Source: Phyllobacterium sp. OV277
GTDB taxonomy: Bacteria > Pseudomonadota > Alphaproteobacteria > Rhizobiales > Rhizobiaceae
Assembly: GCF_900104355.1 (NCBI RefSeq)
Contig: NZ_FNIY01000003.1
Coordinates: 248,001-312,000 of the forward strand
Reading direction: 5' to 3'
Length of the DNA: 64,000 bases
The stretch's first letter is position 1. Every line of letters starts with the position of its first letter. Both the position numbers and the translations under genes were made by a program. This document shows, piece after piece, positions 45,443-55,237 of this stretch. The notes beneath the pieces are model-generated. The model made no database searches. It saw only the letters and a program-made list of their open reading frames with translations, and was not told the origin of the DNA.

Positions 45443-46962
45443 CAAGGCCGAATATACTCATCCTGATGGTCGATCAGCTGAATGGGACATTGTTCCCGGA
45501 TGGCCCTGCTGATTTCATCCATGCGCCGCATCTGCGCGGCCTCGCCGACCGTTCAGCCCGTTTTGCCAATACCTATACGGCCTCACCGCTTTGTGCCCCT
45601 GCCCGTGCGTCATTCATGTCCGGGCAGTTGCCATCGCGCACCCGCGTCTATGACAATGCGGCGGAATTTGCTTCCGACATTCCAACCTATGCGCACCATC
45701 TGCGCCGGGCAGGCTATTACACCGGCCTATCCGGCAAGATGCATTTTGTCGGGCCGGATCAGTTGCACGGCTTCGAAGAACGCCTGACCACGGATATCTA
45801 CCCCGCCGATTTCGGCTGGACGCCTGACTATCGCAAGCCGGGCGAGCGGATTGACTGGTGGTATCACAATCTCGGTTCTGTTACGGGCGCTGGCATCGCC
45901 GAAACCAGCAACCAGATGGAATATGATGACGAGGTGGCTTTTCATGCCACGCAAAAGCTTTATCAGCTGTCGCGCACGTCAGACGATGCGGCGCGCCGCC
46001 CGTGGTGCCTGACCATCTCCTTCACCCATCCGCATGATCCCTATGTGGCCAGACGCAAATATTGGGATCTTTATGAGAATTCCCCGGCGCTGGAACCGGC
46101 TGTTCCACCCATTGCCTATGAGGCGCAGGACCCGCATTCGCAGCGGTTGATGCAGGCCTGCGACTACACCAAGTTCGACATCACACCCGATAATGTGCGC
46201 CGCGCGCGTCAGGGCTATCTCGCCAATATTTCCTATGTGGATGACAAGGTAGGCGAGATACTCGAGGTGTTGCGGGCAACGCGCATGCTCGACAACACCA
46301 TCATCGTTTTCACCTCAGATCATGGCGATATGCTCGGCGAGCGCGGCCTGTGGTTCAAGATGAACTTCTTTGAAGGCTCCGCGCGCGTGCCGCTGATGAT
46401 CGCAGGTCAGGGTATCAAGCCGCAACGGATCAGCCAGCCAGTCTCGACGCTCGATATCAACCCGACACTGGCGGCGCTCGCCGGTCTTGACATCGCATCG
46501 GTCAAACCATGGACCGATGGCGAGGATTTGAGCGGCGTTATCGCGGGCGGCAAACGGCAGGGGCCGGTGCTGATGGAATATGCGGCTGAAGGTTCCAACG
46601 CCCCGCTCGTCTGCATTCGCGATGGCCAGTACAAGTTCGTGCATTGCGAGATCGATCCGCCGCAACTGTTTGATCTTGAATCGGATCCGCAGGAGTTGAC
46701 CAACCTTGCCGGTGACCCCGCCCATGCGAAACTGCTTGCCCAGTTCCAGACGGCGGCCACGGCGCGCTGGAACATGGCAGCCTATGATGCGGCGGTGCGC
46801 GAAAGTCAGGCGCGGCGCTGGATTGTCTATGAGGCACTGCGCAACGGCTCGCATTATCCGTGGGATTATCAGCCGCTGCAAAAGGCGTCCGAGCGCTATA
46901 TGCGCAATCACATGGATCTGAATGTTCTGGAAGAGAACGCCCGCTTTCCGCGCGGCGAATAG
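45439..46962 (+). CDS. betC: Choline-sulfatase
   Basis: The 507-residue sulfatase hydrolyses choline-O-sulfate to choline and sulfate, feeding BetA. The metal site begins at LMVDQLNG, and the formylglycine-generating motif [11 protein letters not shown] holds the Cys oxidised to the catalytic residue. The family [15 protein letters not shown] segment follows. The C-terminal half contains [11 protein letters not shown], as in other BetC proteins. It starts by overlapping betI (ATGA) and is followed 9 bases later by betA, a compact operon. Confidence 0.95.
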   Translation: MTRPNILILMVDQLNGTLFPDGPADFIHAPHLRGLADRSARFANTYTASPLCAPARASFMSGQLPSRTRVYDNAAEFASDIPTYAHHLRRAGYYTGLSGKMHFVGPDQLHGFEERLTTDIYPADFGWTPDYRKPGERIDWWYHNLGSVTGAGIAETSNQMEYDDEVAFHATQKLYQLSRTSDDAARRPWCLTISFTHPHDPYVARRKYWDLYENSPALEPAVPPIAYEAQDPHSQRLMQACDYTKFDITPDNVRRARQGYLANISYVDDKVGEILEVLRATRMLDNTIIVFTSDHGDMLGERGLWFKMNFFEGSARVPLMIAGQGIKPQRISQPVSTLDINPTLAALAGLDIASVKPWTDGEDLSGVIAGGKRQGPVLMEYAAEGSNAPLVCIRDGQYKFVHCEIDPPQLFDLESDPQELTNLAGDPAHAKLLAQFQTAATARWNMAAYDAAVRESQARRWIVYEALRNGSHYPWDYQPLQKASERYMRNHMDLNVLEENARFPRGE

Positions 46963-46971
46963 GTGAGAGCT

Positions 46972-48621
46972 ATGGAAGCAGATTTCGTTATCATCGGTTC
47001 CGGTTCGGCCGGATCCGCCATGGCCTACCGCCTGTCGGAGGATGGCAAATATTCGGTCATCGTCATCGAGTTTGGCGGCACCGATATCGGGCCGTTCATC
47101 CAGATGCCGGCAGCCTTATCCTTCCCGATGAATATGAGCACCTATGACTGGGGGTTTTCCTCCGAGCCGGAGCCGCATTTGGGCGGGCGCACGCTGGTCA
47201 CACCGCGCGGCAAGGTTATTGGCGGTTCGTCCTCCATCAATGGCATGGTCTATGTGCGCGGCCACGCCCGTGACTTCGATCATTGGGCAGAAAGCGGCGC
47301 GACGGGCTGGTCCTATGCGGATGTGCTGCCCTACTTCAAGCGTATGGAACATTCCCATGGCGGCGAAGCCGGTTGGCGCGGCACGGATGGCCCGATGCAT
47401 GTGCAGCGCGGGCGACGTGACAACCCCCTTTTCCACGCCTTTGTCGATGCGGGCAGAGAGGCCGGTTTCGAAGTTACCGAGGATTATAACGGCGCCAAGC
47501 AGGAAGGCTTTGGCGCGATGGAGCAGACGATCCATAATGGCCGCCGCTGGTCCACCGCCAATGCCTATATGCGCCCGGCGCTCAAACGCAGGAATGTTAA
47601 CCTGGTCAATGGCTTCGCGCGGCGTGTGGTCATCGAGAATCAACGGGCAACCGGCGTTGAAATCACCCGGCGCGGCAAGACCGAGATCATCCGCGCCCGG
47701 CGTGAGGTGATCATTGCGGCCTCGTCAATCAACTCGCCAAAACTGTTGATGCTATCAGGCATTGGCCCCGCCAAGCACCTGAAAGAGCATGGTATCGCCG
47801 TGGTTGCGGATCGCGCCGGCGTCGGTGAGAACCTGCAAGATCATATGGAGGTCTACATCCAGCAGGAGAGCCTCAAACCCATCACGCTCAACTCAAAGCT
47901 CGGACTATTCTCCAAGGCGCGGATCGGGGCGCAGTGGCTATTCTTCAAAACCGGCGACGGCGCGACAAATCATTTCGAATCCGCCGCCTTTGTGCGCTCC
48001 AAACCGGGTGTCGATTATCCTGATATCCAGTACCATTTCCTCCCCGCCGCCATTCGCTATGACGGTAAGGCGGCATCGAAGGGGCATGGTTTTCAGGCGC
48101 ATGTGGGGCCGATGCGGTCCAAATCGCGCGGCAGCGTTACGCTGCGTTCATCCGATCCGTTCGAGAAACCAAAAATCCTTTTCAACTATATGTCGCATCC
48201 GGATGACTGGACTGATTTCCGCCATGCGGTGCGCTTGACCCGCGAGATTTTCGGACAGGCGGCGCTGACGCCCTATCGTGGCCGGGAGATTTCTCCGGGT
48301 GCGCATGTGCAGTCTGATGATGCGATTGACGATTTTCTGCGCGAGCATGCGGAGAGTGCTTTCCATCCCTGCGGCACCTGCAAGATGGGTGCGGTTGATG
48401 ACCCTATGGCGGTTGTCGATCCGCAATGCCGGGTGATTGGCGTCGAGGGGCTAAGGGTGGCGGATTCCTCCATCTTCCCGCGGGTGACCAATGGCAACTT
48501 GAATGGCCCGTCCATCATGACTGGCGAAAAGGCATCCGACCACATTCTCGGCCGCGATCCCCTGCCGCGTTCCAATCAGGAGCCGTGGATTAACCCGCGC
48601 TGGGAAGTGAGTGACCGGTGA
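46972..48621 (+). CDS. betA: Choline dehydrogenase (GMC oxidoreductase)
   Basis: The 549-residue flavoenzyme oxidises choline to betaine aldehyde at the membrane face. The FAD-binding motif is [21 protein letters not shown] signatures include [20 protein letters not shown] and the catalytic [10 protein letters not shown] with the conserved His. AGGTGAGAG lies before ATG 46972; a GTG nine bases earlier would add three residues. The following gap to betB holds a 126-base palindromic repeat. Confidence 0.95.
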   Translation: MEADFVIIGSGSAGSAMAYRLSEDGKYSVIVIEFGGTDIGPFIQMPAALSFPMNMSTYDWGFSSEPEPHLGGRTLVTPRGKVIGGSSSINGMVYVRGHARDFDHWAESGATGWSYADVLPYFKRMEHSHGGEAGWRGTDGPMHVQRGRRDNPLFHAFVDAGREAGFEVTEDYNGAKQEGFGAMEQTIHNGRRWSTANAYMRPALKRRNVNLVNGFARRVVIENQRATGVEITRRGKTEIIRARREVIIAASSINSPKLLMLSGIGPAKHLKEHGIAVVADRAGVGENLQDHMEVYIQQESLKPITLNSKLGLFSKARIGAQWLFFKTGDGATNHFESAAFVRSKPGVDYPDIQYHFLPAAIRYDGKAASKGHGFQAHVGPMRSKSRGSVTLRSSDPFEKPKILFNYMSHPDDWTDFRHAVRLTREIFGQAALTPYRGREISPGAHVQSDDAIDDFLREHAESAFHPCGTCKMGAVDDPMAVVDPQCRVIGVEGLRVADSSIFPRVTNGNLNGPSIMTGEKASDHILGRDPLPRSNQEPWINPRWEVSDR

Positions 48622-48652
48622 TGGCGGGTGATCTTGCCTTGCACGATCTGTG

Positions 48653-48778
48653 CGTGGTTCGACAAGCTCACCATGAGGGACAGGGGTGATGCAATGCTAA
48701 TCGCAAAGAGTGCAGAACTTGCAGAACTTGACTCCCTTTCATCACCCCTGTCCCTCATGGTGAGCTTGTCGAACCACG
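48653..48778. repeat. Palindrome of the CTCACCATGAGGG family inside the bet operon
   Basis: Perfect 38-base arms at 48653-48690 and 48741-48778 (core TTCGACAAGCTCACCATGAG) surround a 50-base interior that also resembles the 44449-44578 element in reverse. It fills most of the betA-betB gap and could form a very stable RNA hairpin, affecting message stability or termination between the two genes. Confidence 0.9.
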
Positions 48779-48847
48779 AACCACGAACCACGCACAACTC
48801 TGCCAAGGTGAAATAAGCTATCGATGAATAAACCCAAGGAGAACACC

Positions 48848-50311
48848 ATGCGCGCGCAGCCCAAGGCATCGCATTTTATCAATGGCCGCTTTGTTGAGGA
48901 CAAGGCGGGCAAGCCGCTGGATGTCATCTATCCCGCAACCGGCGAGATCATTGCAAGACTGTTTGGTGCAACGCCTGCGCTGATCGAGCAGGCGGTGCAG
49001 GCCGCAGCGGCGGCGCAACCCGCATGGGCGGCGCTGAAGCCGGTGGAGCGCGGGCGTATCTTGCGCCGTGCGGCTGATCTGTTGCGCGAGCGCAATGCGG
49101 AAATCGCCGAACTTGAGACACTCGACACGGGCAAGGCCATTCAGGAAACGCTGGTAGCCGATCCGGCTTCCGCCGCCGATGCGTTGGAATTTTACGGCGG
49201 CATCATTGCCGGGTTCAACGGTGAGATGATCGAGCTTGGCGGCTCCTATGCCTATACCCGCCGCGAAGCCCTTGGCGTCTGTATCGGTATCGGCGCGTGG
49301 AATTATCCTATCCAGGGTGCAGGCTGGAAATCAGCCCCGGCGCTGGCCGCAGGCAATGCCATGATCTTCAAGCCTTCGGAAAATACCCCGCTTTCGGCGC
49401 TGGCGCTGGCCGAGATTTACAAGGAAGCTGGCCTCCCCGATGGCCTGTTCAACGTGTTGCAGGGTTTTGGCGATGTCGGCTCGCAGCTTGTCGACCATCC
49501 GCTGGTGGCAAAGGTATCGCTGACCGGCTCGGTGCCAACAGGCAGAAAGGTACTGGCGCAGGCCGGTTCGCACATGAAGCACGCAACGATGGAACTCGGC
49601 GGCAAATCCCCACTGATCATTTTCGATGATGCGGATGTGGAAAATGCCGTGGGCGGTGCGCTGCTTGGCAATTTCTATTCGACGGGACAAGTCTGCTCGA
49701 ACGGCACCCGCGTTTTTGTCCAGAAGGGTATCAAGGAAAAATTCCTCGACCGGCTGGTGAGCCGAACCAAGGCTATCCGTCTGGGCGATCCGCTTGATCC
49801 GGAAATTCATCTGGGACCGCTGATCAATGCCGCACAGCGCGACAAGGTTGTTGCCTATATCGAAAAGGGTAAGGCCGAGGGCGCAACATTGGCCTTTGGC
49901 GGCGGCGTTCCCAAAATGCAGGGTTTTGAGGCGGGCTGCTATGTGGAGCCGACAATTTTCACCGGTGTAACCGACGGGATGACCATCGCGCAGGAAGAAA
50001 TCTTTGGCCCTGTCATGGCGGTTCTTGATTTCAACGATGAGGACGAAGTGGTCGCCCGCGCCAATGACACAGAATTCGGTCTGTCCGCCGGTGTGTTCAC
50101 CAAAGACCTCTCCCGCGCCCACCGCGTCATCAGCCAGTTGAAGGCCGGAACCTGCTGGATCAACACTTATAATCTGGCACCGGTGGAAATGCCGTTCGGC
50201 GGCTTCAAACAATCGGGCGTTGGCCGTGAAAACGGTCTGGCGGCACTTTATCACTACAGCCAGATCAAGTCCGTCTATGTAGAGACAGGCAACGTCGAAA
50301 GCCCCTACTAA
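48848..50311 (+). CDS. betB: Betaine aldehyde dehydrogenase
   Basis: The 487-residue aldehyde dehydrogenase oxidises betaine aldehyde to glycine betaine with NAD(P). The general-base Glu is in [11 protein letters not shown] and the nucleophile Cys in [30 protein letters not shown] is the cofactor region. AAGGAG is 7 bases before ATG 48848; an ATG 24 bases earlier is also in frame but lacks a ribosome-binding site. A strong bidirectional terminator follows. It completes betICAB. Confidence 0.95.
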   Translation: MRAQPKASHFINGRFVEDKAGKPLDVIYPATGEIIARLFGATPALIEQAVQAAAAAQPAWAALKPVERGRILRRAADLLRERNAEIAELETLDTGKAIQETLVADPASAADALEFYGGIIAGFNGEMIELGGSYAYTRREALGVCIGIGAWNYPIQGAGWKSAPALAAGNAMIFKPSENTPLSALALAEIYKEAGLPDGLFNVLQGFGDVGSQLVDHPLVAKVSLTGSVPTGRKVLAQAGSHMKHATMELGGKSPLIIFDDADVENAVGGALLGNFYSTGQVCSNGTRVFVQKGIKEKFLDRLVSRTKAIRLGDPLDPEIHLGPLINAAQRDKVVAYIEKGKAEGATLAFGGGVPKMQGFEAGCYVEPTIFTGVTDGMTIAQEEIFGPVMAVLDFNDEDEVVARANDTEFGLSAGVFTKDLSRAHRVISQLKAGTCWINTYNLAPVEMPFGGFKQSGVGRENGLAALYHYSQIKSVYVETGNVESPY

Positions 50312-50316
50312 AAACG

Positions 50317-50340
50317 AAAGGCGGGGCATGCCCCGCCTTT
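50317..50340. terminator. Bidirectional terminator between betB and the serine-hydrolase gene
   Basis: AAAGGCGGGGC (50317-50327) and GCCCCGCCTTT (50330-50340) pair over a 2-base centre, with A residues before and T residues after, so it works in both directions. It closes the bet operon and the convergent hydrolase gene. Confidence 0.88.
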
Positions 50341-50344
50341 TCAA

Positions 50345-51538
50345 TCATTTGCCGTAAATGGCGTCGCGGACCCCATCGGGGAATGCGCCGATCATGCCCG
50401 CATAAGCGGTATTGGTCAGCGCGACGACGGTCAGCTTGCGCACTGGATCGACAAACCATGACTGGCCATAGACCCCGCCCCACCTCCATGTTCCTGCCGA
50501 TTGCGGTGAGCCTCCCGCTGCCGGGTCTTTCACGATAGAAAACCCAAGGCTGAAACCCGTGCCGGGAGGTGCGACATCCAGAACAAGATCGCCAATCTGG
50601 CTGTTTTCCAGAAGTTTAAGACTATCGGCCTTGAGCAAGGGGGAACCGCCCCCACGCAACGCTTCCAGGAAGCGGATATAATCATCGGCGGTTCCGGCCA
50701 TGCCCCCGCCGCCTGAAGCATAGGACGCGGCATCAAATATCCGGTCCGGTGCAAAGCTGACCCCGCCATCGAAGAACGGCACACTATGGGACTTGCCCAT
50801 ACGCACTGGCGGTTCGCCGTCGCCATAGGCCACAGCCAGTCTTGCCCGGTCAGTAACGGTAAAGCCGGTGTCATCCATGCCAAGCTTGCCGGTGACATTC
50901 TCCTTCACCAGTTCCGGCAGGGATTTGCCCGTTGCCTTGGCCAGGACAGCGCCCAGCACATCAAGGCCCACCGAATAACCCCATGCGGTGCCGGGTTTAT
51001 GGGACAGGGGCACACTGGCAATGCGGCGGAGATTTTCCTCGATGGAAAGTCCGGGTTGATCGAGACCATCGGAAACACCGGCCTTGAGATAAGGGCCACC
51101 GGCGGGCTGGAGAAAGCCATAGGTCAGACCAGATGTATGGCTCATGAGTTGGCGGATCGTGATGACTGCTTCCCGGCCATCGGCTGTTTTTGGCCGGAAA
51201 TCCGGAAGATAAGTCGTAACAGGATCATCCAGTTTCAGCTTGCCCTCTTCCACCAATCGCAGCGCCGTAACAGCCACAATAGGCTTGGTCAGCGAGGCAA
51301 CGCGGAAAATCGCATCTTCCTTGATCAGGGTCTTTGCCTCGCGATCGGCAAAACCGGCGGCGCGGCGATAGACGATTTTGCCGTCTTCGGCCACCAGAAT
51401 GACCGTGCCCACTATGGTCTGGTCGGCAATGGCTTCGTCAATCACCTTATCAAGGCGGCTCTTGAAATCGGCCTCAACAGTCAGCCCTGGCGTGTTCGCA
51501 GCAAGTGTTGTCAGAGTAGCGGCAACTGGTATGTTCAT
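50345..51538 (-). CDS. Serine hydrolase of the beta-lactamase/class C esterase family
   Basis: The 397-residue protein has the family SLTK motif (SxxK catalytic Ser and Lys) near residue 83. The second motif is a YSV at the place of YxN, and a late Gly-rich segment (WRWGGVYGQSW) follows. No signal peptide is visible, so it may act in the cytoplasm as an esterase rather than on antibiotics. AAAGGA is 9 bases before the ATG. It is divergent from a TetR gene and shares a paired operator with it. Confidence 0.86.
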   Translation of the reverse strand: MNIPVAATLTTLAANTPGLTVEADFKSRLDKVIDEAIADQTIVGTVILVAEDGKIVYRRAAGFADREAKTLIKEDAIFRVASLTKPIVAVTALRLVEEGKLKLDDPVTTYLPDFRPKTADGREAVITIRQLMSHTSGLTYGFLQPAGGPYLKAGVSDGLDQPGLSIEENLRRIASVPLSHKPGTAWGYSVGLDVLGAVLAKATGKSLPELVKENVTGKLGMDDTGFTVTDRARLAVAYGDGEPPVRMGKSHSVPFFDGGVSFAPDRIFDAASYASGGGGMAGTADDYIRFLEALRGGGSPLLKADSLKLLENSQIGDLVLDVAPPGTGFSLGFSIVKDPAAGGSPQSAGTWRWGGVYGQSWFVDPVRKLTVVALTNTAYAGMIGAFPDGVRDAIYGK

Positions 51539-51555
51539 AGACCTGTTCCTTTTTC

Positions 51556-51569
51556 ATAGTGGTCACTAT
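51556..51569. promoter_or_regulatory. Operator box 1 of the TetR/hydrolase divergon
   Basis: ATAGTGGTCACTAT has 6-base arms around GT. It sits just upstream of the hydrolase ribosome-binding site. The same core is repeated 56 bases away, so these are likely the two binding sites of the adjacent TetR protein. Confidence 0.72.
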
Positions 51570-51611
51570 ATAAAAGAACTAACACGCGTTTCTTTCCTGT
51601 CAACTAATTTA

Positions 51612-51625
51612 TTAGTGGTCACTAT
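51612..51625. promoter_or_regulatory. Operator box 2 of the TetR/hydrolase divergon
   Basis: TTAGTGGTCACTAT differs from box 1 in one base and overlaps the ATG of the TetR gene (51624-51626). Binding here would block TetR's own start, giving simple autorepression. Confidence 0.72.
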
Positions 51626-52265
51626 GAAAATAATTGAAGACTCCGCCAATTCCCCTGAAGAGCCCGCCCGCAGGCGTGGCCGTCCGCGCAGCTTTGACCG
51701 TGAAGCGGCGCGCGACAAGGCGATGATGCTGTTCTGGCAGCGCGGCTATGAGGGCACGTCGATCAACGATCTGACGGAGGCCATGGGCATTACACCGCCC
51801 AGCCTCTACACGGCGTTCGGATCAAAGGAAGAGCTTTATATGGAGGTGCTGTCGCTCTACAAGATCGGCCCCGGTGCCTATTTCACCGAAGCACTCGCAG
51901 AGGAAAAAACGGCAAAGGGCACCATTTCGCGCCTGCTCCATGGTGCCGCCTCCAGTTTTGTCTTTGGTCCCGGCGGCTGCATGATCTCGACGGCCGCACT
52001 TTCCTGCGCGCCTGATGTCAAGAGCGTTGCAGATAAGGTTGCAGCCATGCGCAGCGCCACGCTTGGCGTTCTTACCGGCCTCGTGCAACGGGCGATAACG
52101 GATAGCGAGGTGCCCGCCTCGACCAATGCTCAACATCTGGCGCGGTTTTACGGCGCCATCATTCAGGGCATGTCGGTGCAGGCGCATGATGGCGCGACGG
52201 TCGATGAGCTAACGGCGATTGCAGAAACGGCGATGAGTGCTTGGCCTGAAAAAGCTTCAGACTAA
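51624..52265 (+). CDS. TetR-family regulator of the neighbouring serine hydrolase
   Basis: The 213-residue protein starts with a short disordered, basic region (PARRRGRPRSFD) and then the TetR helix-turn-helix (TSINDLTEAMGITPPSLYTAFG). The ligand domain contains GPGGCMISTAAL. It most likely represses itself and the divergent hydrolase through the paired AGTGGTCACT boxes. There is no ribosome-binding site because the operator covers the position, so the message may be leaderless. Its stop overlaps the end of the ManC-AGE gene by 4 bases. Confidence 0.9.
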   Translation: MKIIEDSANSPEEPARRRGRPRSFDREAARDKAMMLFWQRGYEGTSINDLTEAMGITPPSLYTAFGSKEELYMEVLSLYKIGPGAYFTEALAEEKTAKGTISRLLHGAASSFVFGPGGCMISTAALSCAPDVKSVADKVAAMRSATLGVLTGLVQRAITDSEVPASTNAQHLARFYGAIIQGMSVQAHDGATVDELTAIAETAMSAWPEKASD

Positions 52266-54508
52266 GCCTTGCCGATATAATCCACATATTGCGTGAGCGC
52301 ACAGACCAGATGATAGAAGATCGAAGCGGGCACATCTTCCGCCCGCGCCCGGCCCTTTTCATCGATCAGGTCAATCCACAGACCTTTGGGCGCCTGTTCG
52401 ATATGCCAGCGGAACAGCCGCCCTACCCGTGCTTCTACCTCAGGCTTCAGGTCAGGCCCACCATTGCCGTCAAGCGCGATAGCCGCTTTCACCGCTTCGG
52501 TCTGCGGCCAGCTGCGTGAATTGGTATCAAGCGGCAAACCATGACGGGAAACCGCGCCATAGGCCAGTTCCGTTGTGCGGTTCAGGCCGTTGGCGATGGC
52601 CGAAGCATAGAGTTTGCGCGCATAGCGGATGACATCTTTCTGGCCTGACGCGGCGGCGAAATTGGAGAGCAGATAGGCCCACTCGAAATGATGCCCCGGC
52701 TCCGTCCATTCGCCTTTCTCACCCGGTGCCCGCTCCCAGTCATCGGTAAAAAATTCGCCGAGCGTCCAGGTTTCCGCATCGAAAAAGTGATGGCGGAACA
52801 GATCGACGATACGCGCTGCACGTTGGAGATAATCCCTGTTGCCAGTGACATCGTACCAGGCGAGAAATGATTCCAGCAGATGCATATGCGGATTGGAACG
52901 GCGCAGACCGGTATCCCCCGGCATTTCGAGGAAACCACGCAGCTTTGAATCGGCGAGATATTCGTCAATGAAGGCAAAGGTTTCCGTGGCAAGCCCCAGC
53001 GCCTGCGGATGGCCCGCACGATGCGCATGGGCCAGCGCCAGAAGCACAAAGGACTGGTCATAGGCATCCTCAGCCCCGTCGAGAACCGTGCCGTCAGGAT
53101 TGAAGGTCTTTACCCAGCCACCACGCTTCGTCCGGCCGTTGGCGGTGATGAAGCGAATGCCATGGTCGATCAGATCATTGGCCGGACCATCCCAGCCCAT
53201 TTCGTGGGCGACGGCAAAAGCATAAATCTGCCGCGCCGTGGTGCGCATGCGTTTTGTCCGGGTGATCGGCGTGGCATCGAAGGTCAGCGCCTCGTGAAAG
53301 CCGCCATAGCGCGTATCAACGCCCACCGTGGACCAGAGCGGCAATGTTTCTTCAAACAGCCAGTGGCGCACCCGCTTTTCATAGGCACCCACCTGCGGCA
53401 GGCGGTCCTGCGCCGGGGTGAACTTGGTTTCAAGCCGCCCGGTCTTTTCCAGCTGCTCGACGATCTTGCGGACATTCTGGCTTTCGGTCACGGGCGCAAC
53501 AAATGTCGCGTCGGAGGTCGACACAACAGCCAGATCACGCAGGCCGATGGCGGAAAGCAGGCGGCCATTGCTGCGCAGATAGCTGTTCTCACAGTCGATA
53601 GCGACCACATCACCGACAATCACATTGCCGCTGCCATCGGTCGAGCTGACTTCCAGAAGCGATTGCCATGAGCCCAGATCATTCCAGCGAAACCGCGCAG
53701 GAACCAGCGCGATATCTTTCGCGTGCTCCATGATTGCATAGTCGACGGAGATGGACGGCACTTCCGCATAAAGATCATGCGGCAGATAGGTGCCGGAGAT
53801 ATTGCTGGTCGCTTCGTCAAGCGCTGCAACGGCGCCATCCCAGATCTTCGGCGCATGCGCCCGGAATGCATCGCGCATGGCACTGGCGCGGAAAAGAAAA
53901 ATACCGGAATTCCAGAGAAAGTTCTTCGATTCGAGATATTGAATCGCAGTTTTCTCATCGGGCTTTTCCACGAACCGGATCACGTCGCGCGTATTGTCAT
54001 CCCCGGGGCCGACCTCAATATAACCGTAACCGGTTTCCGGCCTGTCAGGCTGAATGCCAAAGACGACGATTCGTCCCGCCATGGCAGCGTCCGTGCCAGC
54101 CTCTATCGTATTCCAGAAGTCACGATCGGTGGTGATTTCATGATCGGACGGAACGACAAGAACAAGATCATCGCCATGCTCACGCAGTGTAATCTCGGTT
54201 GCCAGCACCACGGCCGCGGCCGTGTTGCGCCCCATGGGTTCAAGAATCGCGCGGCCCCCGGCCAGATCAACGCCGGATAGATCCTGGCTGATCCTGTCCG
54301 CATGACGCTCGGAGGCAAGCAGATAGACAGGAACGGAGGTTTCGCCGCCCCGCGCACTCATGCGCTTGACGGTGCGCAAAAGCATCGAGCCCTGACCGGA
54401 AAGATTGTGAAACTGCTTTGGAAAGTCTTCACGCGATAAAGGCCAAAGCCTTGAACCGACACCACCACTCATGACAAAGCTGATAATACGCTTCATTCCC
54501 GACGTCAT
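52262..54508 (-). CDS. Mannose-1-phosphate guanylyltransferase fused to AGE-family isomerase
   Basis: The 748-residue protein is bifunctional. Residues about 1-360 are a ManC-type nucleotidyltransferase with SGGVGSRLWPLSREDFPKQF and VEKPDEKTA. Residues about 370-748 form an N-acylglucosamine 2-epimerase (AGE) alpha-barrel (ARQIYAFAVAHEMGWDG, HLLESFLAWYDVTG, EPGHHFEWAYLL). The AGE half should act as a mannose-phosphate or hexose isomerase; together they could make GDP-mannose for surface polysaccharides. Several ATGs lie near 54496-54523; 54508 has GAGG about 8 bases away. Exact start uncertain. Confidence 0.88.
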   Translation of the reverse strand: MTSGMKRIISFVMSGGVGSRLWPLSREDFPKQFHNLSGQGSMLLRTVKRMSARGGETSVPVYLLASERHADRISQDLSGVDLAGGRAILEPMGRNTAAAVVLATEITLREHGDDLVLVVPSDHEITTDRDFWNTIEAGTDAAMAGRIVVFGIQPDRPETGYGYIEVGPGDDNTRDVIRFVEKPDEKTAIQYLESKNFLWNSGIFLFRASAMRDAFRAHAPKIWDGAVAALDEATSNISGTYLPHDLYAEVPSISVDYAIMEHAKDIALVPARFRWNDLGSWQSLLEVSSTDGSGNVIVGDVVAIDCENSYLRSNGRLLSAIGLRDLAVVSTSDATFVAPVTESQNVRKIVEQLEKTGRLETKFTPAQDRLPQVGAYEKRVRHWLFEETLPLWSTVGVDTRYGGFHEALTFDATPITRTKRMRTTARQIYAFAVAHEMGWDGPANDLIDHGIRFITANGRTKRGGWVKTFNPDGTVLDGAEDAYDQSFVLLALAHAHRAGHPQALGLATETFAFIDEYLADSKLRGFLEMPGDTGLRRSNPHMHLLESFLAWYDVTGNRDYLQRAARIVDLFRHHFFDAETWTLGEFFTDDWERAPGEKGEWTEPGHHFEWAYLLSNFAAASGQKDVIRYARKLYASAIANGLNRTTELAYGAVSRHGLPLDTNSRSWPQTEAVKAAIALDGNGGPDLKPEVEARVGRLFRWHIEQAPKGLWIDLIDEKGRARAEDVPASIFYHLVCALTQYVDYIGKA

Positions 54509-54754
54509 TGCATGCAACCTCATTGTTTCAGTCGATATCTCGTCCGATATACAATTCGCGATCTTTCGGCAGACTTTGCGATACACCGCATCGCCTGTGT
54601 TTTATCGATACAAGACTTTCATTGACGATCACAAGACCGGTTCCGCCATTTCCAGAACATGGTTTATGTTTGCACCGCTATAATTCAAAAAGTGCTGACG
54701 AAACGACTTGCGGGCACAAAAACGCGGCGGTATATAGCCCGACATCGCTGGTCA

Positions 54755-54831
54755 CGGAGTGTAGCGCAGCCTGGTAGCGCACGTCGTTCGGGACGACGGG
54801 GTCGGAGGTTCGAATCCTCTCACTCCGACCA
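54755..54831 (+). tRNA. tRNA-Pro (anticodon CGG)
   Basis: All arms pair: acceptor CGGAGTG with CACTCCG, D arm GCGC/GCGC, anticodon stem CGTCG/CGACG around loop TTCGGGA (anticodon CGG), and a T arm with TTCGAAT. The 3' CCA is encoded (77 bases). A+T-rich prophage sequence starts right after it, so the 3' end is the likely attachment site. Confidence 0.97.
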
Positions 54832-54904
54832 GTGTTTCCGGGCACTTTGGACTACCCCACTATTTCTACCCCACGGATTTCCCCACGGATTGAAGCCAAC
54901 ACAT

Positions 54905-55219
54905 TCATTTCGGGCTCTTTCTCAAGCGGGATATTTTCGCTCGCTTCAACGGATCCATTCGATATGGAAGCTGCTGTGCCTGGGGCACAATGGCGGATAT
55001 TTGAACAGTTGAGGGCCCGACATCCGCATCGATTTCGGCTGATGCGCTGGCCTCAATCTTCAAAACATCATCGCCACCAATGCGAACCAGCTTTCCGCCA
55101 AGCCTGAACGCCGGTATTAATCCTGCTTTGATCATGTTGCGGATATGGCGCTCCGAACACTGCCATCGTTGCGCTAGCATCTTCGGCGTGTAGACTACTG
55201 GTCTCACAGATTTTTCCAT
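54905..55219 (-). CDS. Excisionase-like helix-turn-helix protein
   Basis: The 104-residue protein has an HTH_17/excisionase-type fold: YTPKMLAQRWQCSERHIRNM followed by IKAGLIPAFRLGGKLVRIGGDD. It is the first gene inside the island, reading toward the tRNA, as expected for a recombination directionality factor. No integrase is found beside it. Its start lies 18 bases from the divergent gene at 55238, leaving no room for both ribosome-binding sites; an internal ATG at 55178-55180 is an alternative. Confidence 0.75.
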   Translation of the reverse strand: MEKSVRPVVYTPKMLAQRWQCSERHIRNMIKAGLIPAFRLGGKLVRIGGDDVLKIEASASAEIDADVGPSTVQISAIVPQAQQLPYRMDPLKRAKISRLRKSPK

Positions 55220-55237
55220 TCATCACGGTAGCATCCA

